Shown here: piece after piece, positions 27,068 through 37,799 of the stretch
Numbering within the stretch: position 1 is the first letter of the stretch
Layout: each line of letters starts with the position of its first letter
NCBI RefSeq assembly: GCF_001976145.1
Contig: NZ_MOXD01000006.1
Location: forward strand, 186,001 to 250,000
Direction: 5' to 3'
Origin: Serratia oryzae
Lineage (GTDB): Bacteria > Pseudomonadota > Gammaproteobacteria > Enterobacterales > Enterobacteriaceae
DNA: 64,000 bases
Made by a program: the position numbers and the translations under genes
The notes under the pieces: model-generated
The model's input: only the letters and a program-made list of their open reading frames with translations
Database searches by the model: none
Told to the model about the DNA's origin: nothing

Positions 27068-27952
27068 GTGGATATTCGCCGTTTACGCTACTTTCTGGTG
27101 TTGGCTGATGAGCTGCATTTCGGCCGGGCCGCCAGCCGCCTTGCCATCTCTCAACCGCCACTGAGCGTGAGCATCCGCCAGTTGGAGGAAACCATCGGGG
27201 CAAGGTTGTTTGAACGCAGCCATCAGAAGGTGCGGCTGACCGCGGCCGGAGAGGCGCTGGTGCCCGCAGCCCAGGCGCTGATCGATCGCATGAACAGCAC
27301 CATGCACCAGGTGCGTGACATCGATCAGGGCGTTACCGGCCATTTGCGCATCGGTTTTGTTGGCGCTCTGCTGTATCAGGGGCTCCCCAGGCTATTACAG
27401 CAGTTTCAGCAGTCGCGAGCAGGCTTGCGGCTCAATATGCTGGAGCTGAATACCAAAGATCAGTTAACCGAGCTGGCACACGGCAGCCTCGATGTCGGGT
27501 TTGTTCATGCGTCGCGCTTGCCGGAGGGGGTTTCTTCACTGCTGTTTTCCAGCGAGGAATTAGTGGCCTGCCTGCCGCAGCAGCATCCCTTGGCTGGCAA
27601 CGCGGCGCTTAACCTGCGTGATCTGCGGGATGAGCGGTTTATCGTGTTTTCACGCCAGGTATCGCCTTATTACTATGATCGCATCCAATCCCTGTGCTTT
27701 AGCGCGGGGATCGATCCTGACATTCGCTGTGAAGCGCGCCACTGGCTGAGCGTTCTCTCGCTGGTGGCGCAAGGATTTGGCGTTGCACTGGTGCCCGCCA
27801 GCCTGCGGAGTGCGGCGATGGCGGGCGTGAGCTTTATTGCGCTCGAGGAAGTGGCATTACTCTCTCAGGCTTACTGTATCTGGCAAACGGACGATCAACG
27901 CCCGATCTTATCGGCCTTTCTAACTGCGGTGCGCGATGCCGCCACAGGCTAA
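27068..27952 (+). CDS. LysR-family regulator, divergent to the acyl-CoA operon
   Basis: The 294-residue protein has an N-terminal winged helix (DIRRLRYFLVLADELHFGRAASRLAISQPPLSVSI, residues 2-36) and a C-terminal ligand-binding domain (from about residue 90). It resembles the BenM/CatM-like group (FGRAA, SQPPLS). The GTG start 27068 follows AAGGAA. Its divergent placement, and the palindrome between, make it the probable activator of the acyl-CoA dehydrogenase, CoA-transferase and FadJ-like genes. The effector is unknown. Confidence 0.9.
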   Translation: MDIRRLRYFLVLADELHFGRAASRLAISQPPLSVSIRQLEETIGARLFERSHQKVRLTAAGEALVPAAQALIDRMNSTMHQVRDIDQGVTGHLRIGFVGALLYQGLPRLLQQFQQSRAGLRLNMLELNTKDQLTELAHGSLDVGFVHASRLPEGVSSLLFSSEELVACLPQQHPLAGNAALNLRDLRDERFIVFSRQVSPYYYDRIQSLCFSAGIDPDIRCEARHWLSVLSLVAQGFGVALVPASLRSAAMAGVSFIALEEVALLSQAYCIWQTDDQRPILSAFLTAVRDAATG

Positions 27953-27967
27953 ACCGACCATCAGCCC

Positions 27968-28663
27968 TCAGTCATTGTCATTCTGCTGCAGGTTATTTTG
28001 TTCCATCACCTGCATGATGATAGGGATTGGCGTCAGCAAATGTTCACGCATCAGTTCGCTGGCCTGGCGGCTATCACGTGCCAGCACCAGTTTGACCAGT
28101 TCCTGATGTTCCTGGTGTTTATTTTCCATCACGCTGGCGGAAAACACCGTCTTTCTTAGCCATAAAAAGCGATAACGCGCCGCCAGATCGAACAGCCGAT
28201 CGCGCATCTGCAATAAAGCGTGCGAGCCGCAACCGGCAACAATGGCGCTGTGGAATGCCTGATGGCGTTGATCCCACTCGTCCAGCAGCGCTTCGCTGGT
28301 GGCGACGGTGCTCATCTTGGCCAGACGGTGCGTCTGCGCCAGAATATTCGCTTCCCAATCATCGTTGCCGCGCTCAATCGCCAGCGTGACCAGCATCGCC
28401 TCTAGATTGGCGCGGGCATCAAAAATATCCAGCAACTCGGCCTGTGACATGGGAGCTACGCGGTAGCCTTTCTGGCTGATCGCGGTCACCAGATTTTCTG
28501 CCACCAACTGTGACAGGGCTTCGCGTAACGGGCCAACCCCCAGGTTATAGCGACTGGTCAGCAGACTCATACGCAGCTTTTCGTTGGGCTGAAAAACACC
28601 GCGAATAATGTCTCTTTTCAGATAATGATAACCATCAAATACCGCATTTTGCTGGAGAGTCAT
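27968..28663 (-). CDS. csiR: CsiR/GlaR, GntR-family repressor of glutarate catabolism
   Basis: FCD-subfamily GntR regulator that represses the glaH-lhgO-gab operon in E. coli and is relieved by glutarate. The 231 residues align closely with E. coli CsiR, with the winged helix KLRMSLLTSRYNLGVGPLREAL near residue 26 and the effector-domain LLDIFDARANLEAMLV and AFHSAIVAGCGS. It lies downstream of lhgO on the same strand; the E. coli genes gabD, gabT and gabP that normally sit between them are missing here. Confidence 0.94.
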   Translation of the reverse strand: MTLQQNAVFDGYHYLKRDIIRGVFQPNEKLRMSLLTSRYNLGVGPLREALSQLVAENLVTAISQKGYRVAPMSQAELLDIFDARANLEAMLVTLAIERGNDDWEANILAQTHRLAKMSTVATSEALLDEWDQRHQAFHSAIVAGCGSHALLQMRDRLFDLAARYRFLWLRKTVFSASVMENKHQEHQELVKLVLARDSRQASELMREHLLTPIPIIMQVMEQNNLQQNDND

Positions 28664-28770
28664 TACGATCCCATCTCTTGAAACATAAGGCCTTTAATTA
28701 TAATGAAATACCGGCAGATAACCAGTTCGGTCGGGAGAAGAAGCGCCTGCGGAGCAAGGCATGATGGGAG

Positions 28771-28804
28771 ATCACCATAAATGCCCGGCAGCATTGATGG
28801 TGAT
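28771..28804. terminator. Long hairpin between lhgO and csiR
   Basis: ATCACCAT pairs with ATGGTGAT, continued by AATGC/GCATT. There is no U-run on the minus strand, so it may attenuate or stabilise message ends rather than terminate cleanly. Confidence 0.4.
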
Positions 28805-28819
28805 TTGAACATTGTTGGT

Positions 28820-30061
28820 TTAAACCGCCGTCACTGCGGCGCGCAGATTGGCCCCAGATGACGGCTGCTTTTCTAACAATGCCTGCACTTTGCCGACAAT
28901 ATGCTGGCCAATAGGGAGCGCCGATGTCGCCGCCGGTGACGGGGCATTACAGACATGGATGGTGCGCGCGGTAGTAACAAACAGGAAATCATCAATCAGT
29001 TTCCCCTCAGGCGACACGGCCTGGGCGCGCACCCCGGCCGGGTAAGGCCACAGATCCTGTTCCGTCAGGCTAGGGCAATATTTCTGTACCAGCTTGAGAT
29101 AACCGCGTTTGAACAGCGAGTTTTTCATTTCCCCCACGCCCAAAGACAGATTCTGGTACATCAATTTGCGAATGCCCGCATAGCTGGCCATTTCCAGGGT
29201 GTCGCGCCAGGAAATATCCCTTTTATGGTAACCTTCCCGCTTCCAGGCCAATACCGCATTGGGCCCCACGGTGACGCTACCATCGATCATGCGCGTTAAA
29301 TGGACGCCCAAGAAAGGCACCGCAGGATCGGGGATCGGATAAATCAGGTGATTCACGATGTTATTATGCTGGCTCGCCAAACGGAAATACTCGCCACGGA
29401 ACGGGCAAATCATAAAGCCGGGTTCGATCCCCAACATCTTGACCAACCGATCGGCCATCAGGCCAGAGCAGGTCACCAGATAACGCGCAGAAAACTCGGC
29501 CTGCGGCGTACTGACCACCACGCCCTGCGAGTGTTCATGCAACGCCTGCACTTCAGCCTGATAAAAGATTTCCCCACCCGCTTGTTGAAACACGCGAGCC
29601 ATCGCCATCGTTACCTCGCGATAGCTGACGATACTGCTGGAAGGAACAAAAATCCCCCCAAGCCCGACAATGTTGGGTTCTCTCTCCTGCAACTGCTGCG
29701 CATTTAGCCATTCCCGCTGCAAGCCGTTGGCCGCCGTGCGCTCCCACAGGGCACGCATGCGTTCCATCTCCAATGGCGTGGTGGCGACCAGCATTTTGCC
29801 GCAGTCGCTATAGCGGATCCCATGCCGATCGCAAAACACCTTGGTGGCTTGATTGCCCGCCAGACAAAAGCGTGCCTTCAGGCTGCCGGGAGTGTAATAC
29901 ACCCCGGCATGGATCACGCCACTGTTATGCCCAGTTTGATGCTGTGCCAGTTCAGGTTCCTTTTCCAGCACGGCAATACGGGCATCGGGATAGGTTGCAA
30001 TCAACTGCATGGCGGTGGACATGCCAATAATGCCCCCGCCGATTATCACAAAATCATACAT
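28820..30061 (-). CDS. lhgO: L-2-hydroxyglutarate dehydrogenase/oxidase
   Basis: Membrane-associated FAD enzyme that oxidises L-2-hydroxyglutarate to 2-oxoglutarate, passing electrons to the quinone pool. The 413 residues match E. coli LhgO (422 aa), with the dinucleotide motif GGGIIGMSTAMQL at residues 8-20, HQTGHNSGVIHAGVYY and the C-terminal FAD segment NAPSPAATSALPIG. It recycles the product of GlaH, encoded 34 nt upstream. Confidence 0.96.
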   Translation of the reverse strand: MYDFVIIGGGIIGMSTAMQLIATYPDARIAVLEKEPELAQHQTGHNSGVIHAGVYYTPGSLKARFCLAGNQATKVFCDRHGIRYSDCGKMLVATTPLEMERMRALWERTAANGLQREWLNAQQLQEREPNIVGLGGIFVPSSSIVSYREVTMAMARVFQQAGGEIFYQAEVQALHEHSQGVVVSTPQAEFSARYLVTCSGLMADRLVKMLGIEPGFMICPFRGEYFRLASQHNNIVNHLIYPIPDPAVPFLGVHLTRMIDGSVTVGPNAVLAWKREGYHKRDISWRDTLEMASYAGIRKLMYQNLSLGVGEMKNSLFKRGYLKLVQKYCPSLTEQDLWPYPAGVRAQAVSPEGKLIDDFLFVTTARTIHVCNAPSPAATSALPIGQHIVGKVQALLEKQPSSGANLRAAVTAV

Positions 30062-30095
30062 CTTGCGGCATCCCCTTCCAGGCGATTAACAGAGA

Positions 30096-31064
30096 TTAAG
30101 TACGACTCTGTGGCACATTGAAATAACCACGCTGACGCATCAATTCACGCCGCAGCTCCGGGTGTGGCGTAAACCTATCGCGCCCATGGAGCCAGAACAG
30201 GTTATTAATCAATAAAATACTGCCAACCGGCACCGGAATGAACAGCTTGTTCTGGCTGCTTTCCAGGGCATCGGACAGATCGCTTAGCCAGTTACCTTCG
30301 GTGAAATCTTTCGGTTGCACGAACTGATCGATATAACGCATCACCGGGCGGCCATGATCGTCAACGTCAAACACCGGATGGAAAACGTCTTTCAGGGTAT
30401 TCTTGCTCGGAGGCGCAGACCAGCGCATGGTCTGGCGAGCTAGCGGGTGACGAAAATAGGTATCCAACTGCTCCCAGTCATCCAGGTGCAACAGCATAGA
30501 GTCGCCCCCCTGCATATTCTGTTCGTCGATTTTCATCATCATCACATAGTCGGTCACCTCATCCACGTAGGTGCCGTCGTTATGCAGTTCCAGCACCCGG
30601 TGCGGCTGCCGCAAGTAACTGTCTGAATTATCAACGTTCTTCACCACAAAGCGGGCGTAATATTGGCCACTCATCGAGTCAAAATTGGAACGGCCAATCA
30701 GATGAGCTATCGCCGTGGCCAGCTTGACCATGTCATCACTCTGTTCGACACGATTGATGCCTTCAGCCTGGATCAGCAGTGCCCCCTGAGAGCGGGCCAG
30801 CAGCGTTTGCAACAGGAACGACTGGAGCTGGTTAGCACAGAGGTCATCTAATATTTTGGCGATACGAAACCGTAGCAGCGATTTATATTCCAGCGCCTGT
30901 ATCGGCCATTGCTCGGTCTGTTGCAAAAAGCGCTCGGTGACTTCAGCACTGAAATTGAGCGTTAATAAGCGAGGGGAATCGGGGAATGTCGATAACGTCA
31001 CCCCCGGTATAACCGGTCTATTTTCATTTTTCAGCGATGGTTTTTCTGTCGTCATGGTGTTCAT
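30096..31064 (-). CDS. glaH: Glutarate 2-hydroxylase GlaH (CsiD)
   Basis: Fe(II)/2-oxoglutarate dioxygenase that hydroxylates glutarate to L-2-hydroxyglutarate with formation of succinate. The 322 residues match E. coli GlaH (325 aa). The metal-binding HxD is in ELHNDGTYV and the distal His in [13 protein letters not shown], near the 2-oxoglutarate-binding Arg. ATG 31064 has GGAG upstream; 19 more residues are in frame upstream but unconserved. In E. coli the gene is sigma-S- and CRP-dependent; a CRP-like site lies 118 nt upstream. Confidence 0.95.
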   Translation of the reverse strand: MNTMTTEKPSLKNENRPVIPGVTLSTFPDSPRLLTLNFSAEVTERFLQQTEQWPIQALEYKSLLRFRIAKILDDLCANQLQSFLLQTLLARSQGALLIQAEGINRVEQSDDMVKLATAIAHLIGRSNFDSMSGQYYARFVVKNVDNSDSYLRQPHRVLELHNDGTYVDEVTDYVMMMKIDEQNMQGGDSMLLHLDDWEQLDTYFRHPLARQTMRWSAPPSKNTLKDVFHPVFDVDDHGRPVMRYIDQFVQPKDFTEGNWLSDLSDALESSQNKLFIPVPVGSILLINNLFWLHGRDRFTPHPELRRELMRQRGYFNVPQSRT

Positions 31065-31181
31065 GCGGTGAGTCTCCAAGCAAGCAGATATTCCTACGGA
31101 TGCAGGTATTTTTGTATTCATAATTAGAATATATCTACATTTTCACAAAAAAAAGACACAATGTAATGGATTGGCTATTTG

Positions 31182-31197
31182 TGTGATCGGCTATACA
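31182..31197 (-). promoter_or_regulatory. CRP-like site upstream of glaH
   Basis: On the minus strand TGTAT-AGCCGA-TCACA matches the CRP consensus TGTGA-N6-TCACA at 8 of 10 conserved positions. Placing CRP at about -68, as known for E. coli csiD, would put the transcription start near 31121, just after an AT-rich TATTCTAAT segment. Confidence 0.5.
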
Positions 31198-31326
31198 AGT
31201 TTTTGCAACATAGTTGCAACATCCATTAAGTCACCGTCTGCACCCGTTTCTCCGCCACACCGACAACTCCTGTTATACTCACCCGCAATAATTCACGCTC
31301 GATAGCGTTAGCTCTAATAGGTACCT

Positions 31327-31947
31327 ATGATCGTAATTTATCAGGATGAGCACATCATCGTGGTCAATAAACCCAGCGGACTGCTTTCCGTTCCTGGGCG
31401 TGCGCCGGAAAACAAAGACAGCGTGATGACGCGCATCCAGGCCGACTTCCCCAGCGCTGAGTCGGTGCATCGTTTGGATATGGCTACCAGTGGAGTGATT
31501 GTAGTCGCCCTGAACAAAGCCGCCGAGCGCGAGTTGAAGCGCCAGTTTCGCGAGCGCGAACCGCAGAAATCTTATATCGCCCGCGTGTGGGGGCATATGG
31601 AACATGATGAGGGGCTGGTGGATTTACCGCTGATTTGTGACTGGCCAAACCGGCCGCTGCAAAAGGTGTGTTTTGAAACCGGTAAAGCAGCGCAAACGGA
31701 ATATCAGGTGCTTTCCCGTGATGCCGATGGCAGCACGCGAGTCCTGCTGAAGCCGATCACCGGGCGTTCGCACCAGTTGCGTGTTCATATGCTGGCGCTG
31801 GGGCACCCGATCCTGGGTGACGGTTTTTACGCACACCCGGCAGCCAAAGCGATGGCATCGCGCCTTCAGTTACACGCGCAAGAGTTACGCATTACCCATC
31901 CGCTATCCCAGATCCCACTGCATTTTCGTGCGGAACCGGATTTCTGA
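31327..31947 (+). CDS. rluA: 23S rRNA/tRNA pseudouridine synthase RluA
   Basis: Makes pseudouridine 746 in 23S rRNA and 32 in several tRNAs. The 206 residues contain the family motif HRLDMATSGVI with the catalytic Asp at residue 51 and the conserved KPITGRSHQLRVHM. E. coli RluA has 219 residues; about 13 N-terminal residues are missing here, and a TAG stop two codons before ATG 31327 excludes a longer start. The C-terminus is complete. E. coli rluA likewise neighbours rapA and djlA. Confidence 0.94.
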   Translation: MIVIYQDEHIIVVNKPSGLLSVPGRAPENKDSVMTRIQADFPSAESVHRLDMATSGVIVVALNKAAERELKRQFREREPQKSYIARVWGHMEHDEGLVDLPLICDWPNRPLQKVCFETGKAAQTEYQVLSRDADGSTRVLLKPITGRSHQLRVHMLALGHPILGDGFYAHPAAKAMASRLQLHAQELRITHPLSQIPLHFRAEPDF

Positions 31948-31958
31948 TGTAAATACAA

Positions 31959-31982
31959 AGGGGCCCGGTTAACCAGGCCCCT
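31959..31982. terminator. Bidirectional hairpin between rluA and djlA
   Basis: AGGGGCC pairs with GGCCCCT around a self-complementary GGTTAACC core, between convergent genes. The flanking U-runs are weak. Confidence 0.6.
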
Positions 31983-32007
31983 CTATCTATTACTATTACT
32001 GAATAAC

Positions 32008-32841
32008 TTACTTGAAGCCTTTCTCACGCTTGATCAGGTCATAGGCTGCCTGAATCTCCTGCGCTTTCTGCTTGGCCATCTCCATCATTTCCGGTGGCAA
32101 GCCTTTTGCCACCAGTTTATCCGGGTGATGTTCGCTCATCAGTTTGCGGTAGGCTCGCTTGATGACAGCCGCATCGTCTGTGCTGCTGACGCCCAGCACC
32201 TTGCAGGCATCCTCCAGCGTCGGGCCACGTTGCGCCTGCTGGTAACCCCCGTGCGAATGGCCCCCTTGCTGCCCCTGCCAGCTACCGCCGCCAAACTGAC
32301 GTCCACCTTCCATCATGCTGAGGAATTGGTCGAACTGCGCGCGTGAGATCCCCAGTTCTTCGGCGATCACATACAGCACCTGTCGTTCGTTCGGATGCAG
32401 CGAGCCATCGGCAAAAGCCGCCTGGATCTGAATTTCCAGAAACATCCGAATCAGATCGAAACGCCCAAAGCAGATGCTGCGGAACTGCTGCAGCGTTTCG
32501 CGCAATGGAAACTGGCTCTGCTTACCTTCACGGAACGCCTGCTGCGCGGCAGTACGTGCCTCGCCGTGCAGCTGCAGACGGTCCATAAACAGGCTGGCGA
32601 TCTGAATATCTGCCTCGGTAACACGCCCTTTCGATTTGGTCAGGTGGCCCATCACCTGAAAAGTGGTGCGGAAGAACAACGTCTGCCGCGTTTGCTGGTC
32701 GGCAAAAAAGCCTCGGCTGCGCTTGTTATTACGCGCAGTATCGATCATATGGCCGACAATCAGCCCCAAAACTACACCCCAGAATCCCGCGCCAGACCAA
32801 ATGGCGACAATCACTCCGAGCAGTTTGCCCCAATACTGCAT
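32008..32841 (-). CDS. djlA: Membrane-anchored DnaJ-like co-chaperone DjlA
   Basis: DnaK co-chaperone in the inner membrane, linked to the Rcs response. The 277 residues begin [26 protein letters not shown], the single membrane helix. A TerB-like central domain follows (about 60-180, [22 protein letters not shown]), then a Gly/Gln-rich linker and a C-terminal J domain with the HPD motif in [12 protein letters not shown] 32841 has GAGGAG upstream, and the extra 11 residues in the longer frame are rejected. It is divergent from lptD. Confidence 0.95.
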   Translation of the reverse strand: MQYWGKLLGVIVAIWSGAGFWGVVLGLIVGHMIDTARNNKRSRGFFADQQTRQTLFFRTTFQVMGHLTKSKGRVTEADIQIASLFMDRLQLHGEARTAAQQAFREGKQSQFPLRETLQQFRSICFGRFDLIRMFLEIQIQAAFADGSLHPNERQVLYVIAEELGISRAQFDQFLSMMEGGRQFGGGSWQGQQGGHSHGGYQQAQRGPTLEDACKVLGVSSTDDAAVIKRAYRKLMSEHHPDKLVAKGLPPEMMEMAKQKAQEIQAAYDLIKREKGFK

Positions 32842-33067
32842 AGACTCCTCAATTATCAACCGCAAGCCGCACATCTCCCCCGTTTCACACCAGGGTTAAG
32901 GCGATTTTTCACAAGATTTGGATTATCATACCCGTCATTTATCTTTGCGCCTAACAACGGCGTAACCAAACGGCAGGATTTAACGCTAGCGCAACGCTGA
33001 TGAGTGATATAGTCTCTGACCGTTTGCCGGATATGATGCCTATGATGACGGAACACCAAAACCGCGT

Positions 33068-35431
33068 ATGAAAAAAAGTTTCCCAACACTGCTGGCCACT
33101 CTGATTTGGACGGCACTTTACAGTCAGCATGCGCTGGCTGATCTGGCCGAGCAATGTATGCTCGGCGTACCTACTTACAATAAACCCATCATCAATGGCG
33201 ACCCAAGCAGCCTTCCCGTGACCATCCTTGCCGATGATTCACGCGCCCATTACCCAGGCAGTGCTCTGTTTAGCGGTAACGTCAATATCACGCAGGGTAA
33301 CAGCACGCTGACGGCGGAACAGGTTGAAATGAACCAAACGCAAAAGGCGGGGCAGCCTGATCCTGTGCGTACCGTGACCGCCACGGGAAATGTGCATTAC
33401 GATGATAGCCAAATCAAACTGAAAGGCCCGAAAGCCTGGTCAAACCTGAATACCAAAGATACCGATGTGTATAAAGGCGACTACCAGATGGTGGGCCGTC
33501 AGGGGCGTGGCAATGCCGAAAAAATGAAGATGCGCGGCCAGAACCGCTACACCATTTTGGAAAATGGCACCTTCACCTCCTGCCTGCCGGGGGACAACAG
33601 TTGGAGCGTCGTTGGCTCTGAAGTGATCCACGATCGCGAAGAAGAAGTGGCCGAAGTCTGGAATGCCCGCTTCAAGATTGGCAGTGTACCGGTATTTTAC
33701 AGCCCCTATATGCAACTGCCGGTTGGCAGCAAGCGCCGTTCGGGTTTCCTGATCCCCAACGCTAAATATGGCAGTAACAACGGCTTCGAGTTCACGCTGC
33801 CGTATTACTGGAACATTGCGCCAAACTTTGATGCCACCATTACGCCACGTTATATGACGCAGCGTGGCCTGCAGTGGCAGAACGAATTTCGCTATCTGGT
33901 GCAACCGGGCCTGGGCACCTTGGCATTAGACTGGCTGCCAAGCGATCGCCAGTTTGAGAAAGATCATGGCGCAATGGACAACAGCAAACGCTGGTTGTTC
34001 TACTGGGGCCATAGCGGCGTGATGGACAAGGTGTGGCGTTTCAATATCGATTACACCAAGGTTAGCGATCCCTATTACTTCACCGATTTGGATTCTAAAT
34101 ACGGTGCCACCACCGATGGCTATGCCACACAGAAATACAGCGTAGGCTATGCGAATGAAAACTGGGATGCCACGCTGGCATCAAAACAGTTCCAGATTTT
34201 CAGCGGTGTCGGCAACCAAAATGCCTACCGTGCCCAGCCTCAGTTGGATCTCAACTATTACAAAACCGATCTTGGTCCATTTGATTTGCACACTTACGGC
34301 CAGGTTGCCAAATTCACCAGCGTGAATCCGAACAACCCGGAAGCCACCCGCTGGCACGTTGCACCGGCCATCAATCTGCCGTTGGCCAACAGCTGGGGTA
34401 GCCTGAATACCGAAGCCAAAGTGATGGCAACGCACTACCAGCAGGAGATTCCTAACGGTTTTGCAGCGAATTATGCAGGCCGTACCGGCAACGCGGCGCC
34501 AAACCTCGACGGTTCGGTCAACCGCGTCATTCCGCAGTTCAAGAGTGACGGTAAAGTGGTATTTGAACGCCCCATGGACCTGGTGCAGGACTATACCCAG
34601 ACCATTGAGCCGCGCATGCAGTATCTGTATGTCCCTTATCACGATCAAAGCAACATCTATAGCTATGACTCAACCCTGCTGCAAACCGACTACTCCGGTC
34701 TGTTCCGCGATCGTTCTTACAGCGGGTTGGATCGCATCGCTTCACAGAATCGTCTGGCAACTGGGGTCACATCACGCATTTATGATGATGCATTAGTTGA
34801 ACGTTTCAACGTTTCTGTTGGTCAAATTTATTACCTCAGCCGCTCGCGGACGGGTGATAAAAGAAGTAACTTTGATAACAGTGATGATACCGGCAGCGTA
34901 GTATGGGCTGGTGACACCTATTGGAAGATTGACGATCGCTGGGGCCTGCGTGGCGGTGTGCAGTACGACACCCGCCTTAATAGCGTTGCATTGGGGGATT
35001 CAGTCATTGAATACCGTCAGGATGCAAATCGCATGGTGCAGTTGAATTACCGCTATGCCAGCCCGGAATATATCGCGGCAACTTTGCCAGGTATTAAGAA
35101 TCCAGGCTATCAGGACGGTATCTCGCAGTTGGGAACTACCGCCAGCTGGCCAATTGCCGATCGCTGGGCCGTCGTGGGGGCATATTACTATGATACCCGT
35201 GCGAAGCAGACGGCGAACCAGTTGGTGGGCTTGCGTTACAACACTTGCTGCTGGGCGGTTAACCTAGGATACGAACGGAAAATCACCGACTGGGATGCCG
35301 GAAACCAGACCAGTAAATATGACAACAAAGTTTCATTCAACATTGAACTGCGTGGCCTAAGCAACGATCACAGCCTCGGCACCACGGAAATGCTGCGCTC
35401 CGGCATATTGCCTTACCAGCGCGCATTCTGA
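33068..35431 (+). CDS. lptD: LPS-assembly protein LptD
   Basis: Outer-membrane beta-barrel that, with lipoprotein LptE, inserts lipopolysaccharide in the outer leaflet. The 787 residues match E. coli LptD (784 aa). A signal peptide (1-24, ending HALA) is followed by the periplasmic OstA-like domain with [12 protein letters not shown] and GNVHYDD. The barrel ends in an aromatic residue (PYQRAF). Cysteines for the two essential disulfides are kept: C30, one in FTSCLPG, and a CC pair in NTCCWAV. First gene of lptD-surA-pdxA-rsmA-apaG-apaH. Confidence 0.97.
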   Translation: MKKSFPTLLATLIWTALYSQHALADLAEQCMLGVPTYNKPIINGDPSSLPVTILADDSRAHYPGSALFSGNVNITQGNSTLTAEQVEMNQTQKAGQPDPVRTVTATGNVHYDDSQIKLKGPKAWSNLNTKDTDVYKGDYQMVGRQGRGNAEKMKMRGQNRYTILENGTFTSCLPGDNSWSVVGSEVIHDREEEVAEVWNARFKIGSVPVFYSPYMQLPVGSKRRSGFLIPNAKYGSNNGFEFTLPYYWNIAPNFDATITPRYMTQRGLQWQNEFRYLVQPGLGTLALDWLPSDRQFEKDHGAMDNSKRWLFYWGHSGVMDKVWRFNIDYTKVSDPYYFTDLDSKYGATTDGYATQKYSVGYANENWDATLASKQFQIFSGVGNQNAYRAQPQLDLNYYKTDLGPFDLHTYGQVAKFTSVNPNNPEATRWHVAPAINLPLANSWGSLNTEAKVMATHYQQEIPNGFAANYAGRTGNAAPNLDGSVNRVIPQFKSDGKVVFERPMDLVQDYTQTIEPRMQYLYVPYHDQSNIYSYDSTLLQTDYSGLFRDRSYSGLDRIASQNRLATGVTSRIYDDALVERFNVSVGQIYYLSRSRTGDKRSNFDNSDDTGSVVWAGDTYWKIDDRWGLRGGVQYDTRLNSVALGDSVIEYRQDANRMVQLNYRYASPEYIAATLPGIKNPGYQDGISQLGTTASWPIADRWAVVGAYYYDTRAKQTANQLVGLRYNTCCWAVNLGYERKITDWDAGNQTSKYDNKVSFNIELRGLSNDHSLGTTEMLRSGILPYQRAF

Positions 35432-35518
35432 TGTATGCTCGTCGTTACAAGGGCATATTGAACACATTGAAAAATGATAACTTTCACCCGCATTTGCGGA
35501 TTACATAATGGGAAATGT

Positions 35519-36820
35519 ATGAAGAACTGGAGAACGCTTCTTCTCGGATTGGTAGTTTGTGCCAATACCGCGTTCGCAGCACCCCAAGAAGTGGATAAAG
35601 TCGCCGCCGTCGTCGATAACGGTGTAGTACTTGAGAGCGACGTGAACGGTTTAATGCAATCGGTGAAACTTAACGCACAGCAGACCGGCCAGCAATTACC
35701 GGACGACAGCACGTTGCGTCACCAGATCCTCGAACGACTGATCATGGATAACATCCTGTTACAGATGGCGCAGAAGATGGGTATTACCGCTTCTGATGCC
35801 GATGTGGATAAAGCGATTACCGATATCGCCGCTCAGAACAAAATGAGCCTCGATCAAATGCGCACCCGCCTGGCGGCTGAAGGCTTGAACTACAACACCT
35901 ATCGTGCGCAAATCCGCAAAGAAATGCTGATTTCAGAAGTGCGCAACAACGAAGTGCGCCGCCGTGTGACCATCCTGCCTCAGGAAGTGGATGCACTGGC
36001 CAAGCAGGTTGGTGCGCAGAACGGTGGCGATACCGAAGTCAACCTTAGCCACATCCTGATTCCACTGCCGGAAAACCCGTCGCAAAAACAGGTTGATGAA
36101 GCCGAAGCGATGGCAAAACGTCTGGTGGGCGAAATCAACGGTGGTGCAGACTTCGGTAAATTGGCGATCACTTACTCTGCCGACTCCCAGGCGCTGAAAG
36201 GCGGCCAGATGGGCTGGGGCAAACTGCAGGAACTGCCTACGCTGTTCGCTGAAAGGCTGATCAACGCCAAAAAAGGCGAGGTCGTTGGCCCGATCCGTTC
36301 CGGTGTCGGTTTCCATATTCTGAAAGTAAACGATATGCGCGGGGGGAACCAGTCCATTTCAGTGACCGAAGTGCACGCTCGCCATATTCTGCTGAAACCG
36401 TCGGTGGTCATGACCGACGATCAGGCGCGGGCAAAATTGCAGGAAGTGGCTGCCGCCATCAAAAGTGGTACGGCGAAGTTTGAAGATGAAGCCAAACAGC
36501 TTTCTCAGGATCCGGGTTCTGCACTGCAGGGTGGCGATCTGGGCTGGGCGTCTCCAGACATGTACGATCCGGCCTTCCGTGATGCATTGATGAAGCTGCA
36601 GAAAGGCGAGCTCAGCGAACCGGTGCACTCCTCCTTTGGTTGGCACCTGATCCAGTTGCTGGATACTCGCCAAGTGGATAAAACCGACGCGGCGCAGAAA
36701 GATCGTGCTTACCGCATGTTGTTTAACCGCAAGTTTGCTGAAGAAGCGCAAACCTGGATGCAGGAACAACGTGCTGCTGCTTACGTGAAGATCCTCAATG
36801 GAAGCAATGCACAACAATAA
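35519..36820 (+). CDS. surA: Periplasmic chaperone/peptidyl-prolyl isomerase SurA
   Basis: Carries unfolded outer-membrane proteins, including LptD, to the Bam complex. The 433 residues (E. coli 428) have a signal peptide (1-20, ending AFAA), an N-terminal chaperone domain, two parvulin domains ([13 protein letters not shown] near 175; [11 protein letters not shown] near 285) and a short C-terminal helix. ATG 35519 with GGGAAA upstream matches the family start [10 protein letters not shown]. It lies 87 nt after lptD. Confidence 0.97.
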   Translation: MKNWRTLLLGLVVCANTAFAAPQEVDKVAAVVDNGVVLESDVNGLMQSVKLNAQQTGQQLPDDSTLRHQILERLIMDNILLQMAQKMGITASDADVDKAITDIAAQNKMSLDQMRTRLAAEGLNYNTYRAQIRKEMLISEVRNNEVRRRVTILPQEVDALAKQVGAQNGGDTEVNLSHILIPLPENPSQKQVDEAEAMAKRLVGEINGGADFGKLAITYSADSQALKGGQMGWGKLQELPTLFAERLINAKKGEVVGPIRSGVGFHILKVNDMRGGNQSISVTEVHARHILLKPSVVMTDDQARAKLQEVAAAIKSGTAKFEDEAKQLSQDPGSALQGGDLGWASPDMYDPAFRDALMKLQKGELSEPVHSSFGWHLIQLLDTRQVDKTDAAQKDRAYRMLFNRKFAEEAQTWMQEQRAAAYVKILNGSNAQQ

Positions 36821-37799
36821 ACGTATCGTGATCACCCCCGGCGAGCCAGCCGGGGTTGGGCCGGATCTGGTGGCAGTGCTGGCGCAACAGGATTGGCCTG
36901 TTGAACTGGTGGTGTGTGCCGATCCGGCCTTGCTGCTTGAGCGTGCCCGCTTGCTGAAACTGCCGTTGGCGCTGCGTGACTATCAGCCGGAACAACCGGC
37001 ACAGCCGCAGCGCGCAGGTACGCTGACGATCCTCCCTATTAACGTCGCCGCCGCCGTGGTGCCGGGCGAACTGAACGTTGCCAACAGCGCTTACGTGGTG
37101 GAAACCCTGGCCCGTGCCTGTGACGGCAGCCTGAACGGCGAATTTGCCGCCTTGATTACCGGGCCGGTCAACAAAGGCGTGATCAACGACGGCGGGCTCC
37201 CGTTCATTGGCCATACCGAATTCTTTGCCGATCGCAGCCACTGCGATCGCGTCGTGATGATGCTGGCTACCGAAGAACTGCGCGTTGCGTTAGCCACTAC
37301 GCACCTGCCCCTGTTAGCGGTGCCGGGTGCTATCACGCAGCAGAGCCTGTTTGAGGTAATCACCATCCTCGACGGCGATCTGAAGAGCAAATTTGGCATC
37401 AAACAACCACAGATCTACGTCTGCGGGCTGAACCCGCACGCCGGAGAAGGCGGCCATATGGGGCGTGAAGAGCTGGATGTGATCATCCCTGCTCTCGATA
37501 CCCTGCGCGGCCGCGGCATTAACCTGGTCGGCCCATTGCCAGCAGACACGCTGTTCCAGCCGAAATATCTGCAACATGCCGATGCCGTGCTGGCGATGTA
37601 TCACGATCAGGGCCTGCCGGTGCTAAAATACCAAGGGTTTGGCCGGGCGGTGAACATCACTCTCGGTTTACCTTTTATCCGTACCTCGGTCGACCACGGT
37701 ACCGCGTTGGAATTGGCTGGCACCGGCACCGCCGATGCAGGCAGCTTCAAAACGGCCTTAAATCTCGCCATTAAAATGATAATTAATTGTAATGAATAA
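36807..37799 (+). CDS. pdxA: 4-hydroxythreonine-4-phosphate dehydrogenase PdxA
   Basis: NAD-dependent, metal-containing enzyme of pyridoxal 5'-phosphate synthesis. The 330 residues (E. coli 329) show [16 protein letters not shown] at the N-terminus, [13 protein letters not shown], the metal-binding [21 protein letters not shown] and [16 protein letters not shown] 36807 overlaps surA by 14 nt. ATG 36798 in the same frame is possible, but families usually begin just before RVVITPGEP. Confidence 0.95.
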   Translation: MHNNKRIVITPGEPAGVGPDLVAVLAQQDWPVELVVCADPALLLERARLLKLPLALRDYQPEQPAQPQRAGTLTILPINVAAAVVPGELNVANSAYVVETLARACDGSLNGEFAALITGPVNKGVINDGGLPFIGHTEFFADRSHCDRVVMMLATEELRVALATTHLPLLAVPGAITQQSLFEVITILDGDLKSKFGIKQPQIYVCGLNPHAGEGGHMGREELDVIIPALDTLRGRGINLVGPLPADTLFQPKYLQHADAVLAMYHDQGLPVLKYQGFGRAVNITLGLPFIRTSVDHGTALELAGTGTADAGSFKTALNLAIKMIINCNE

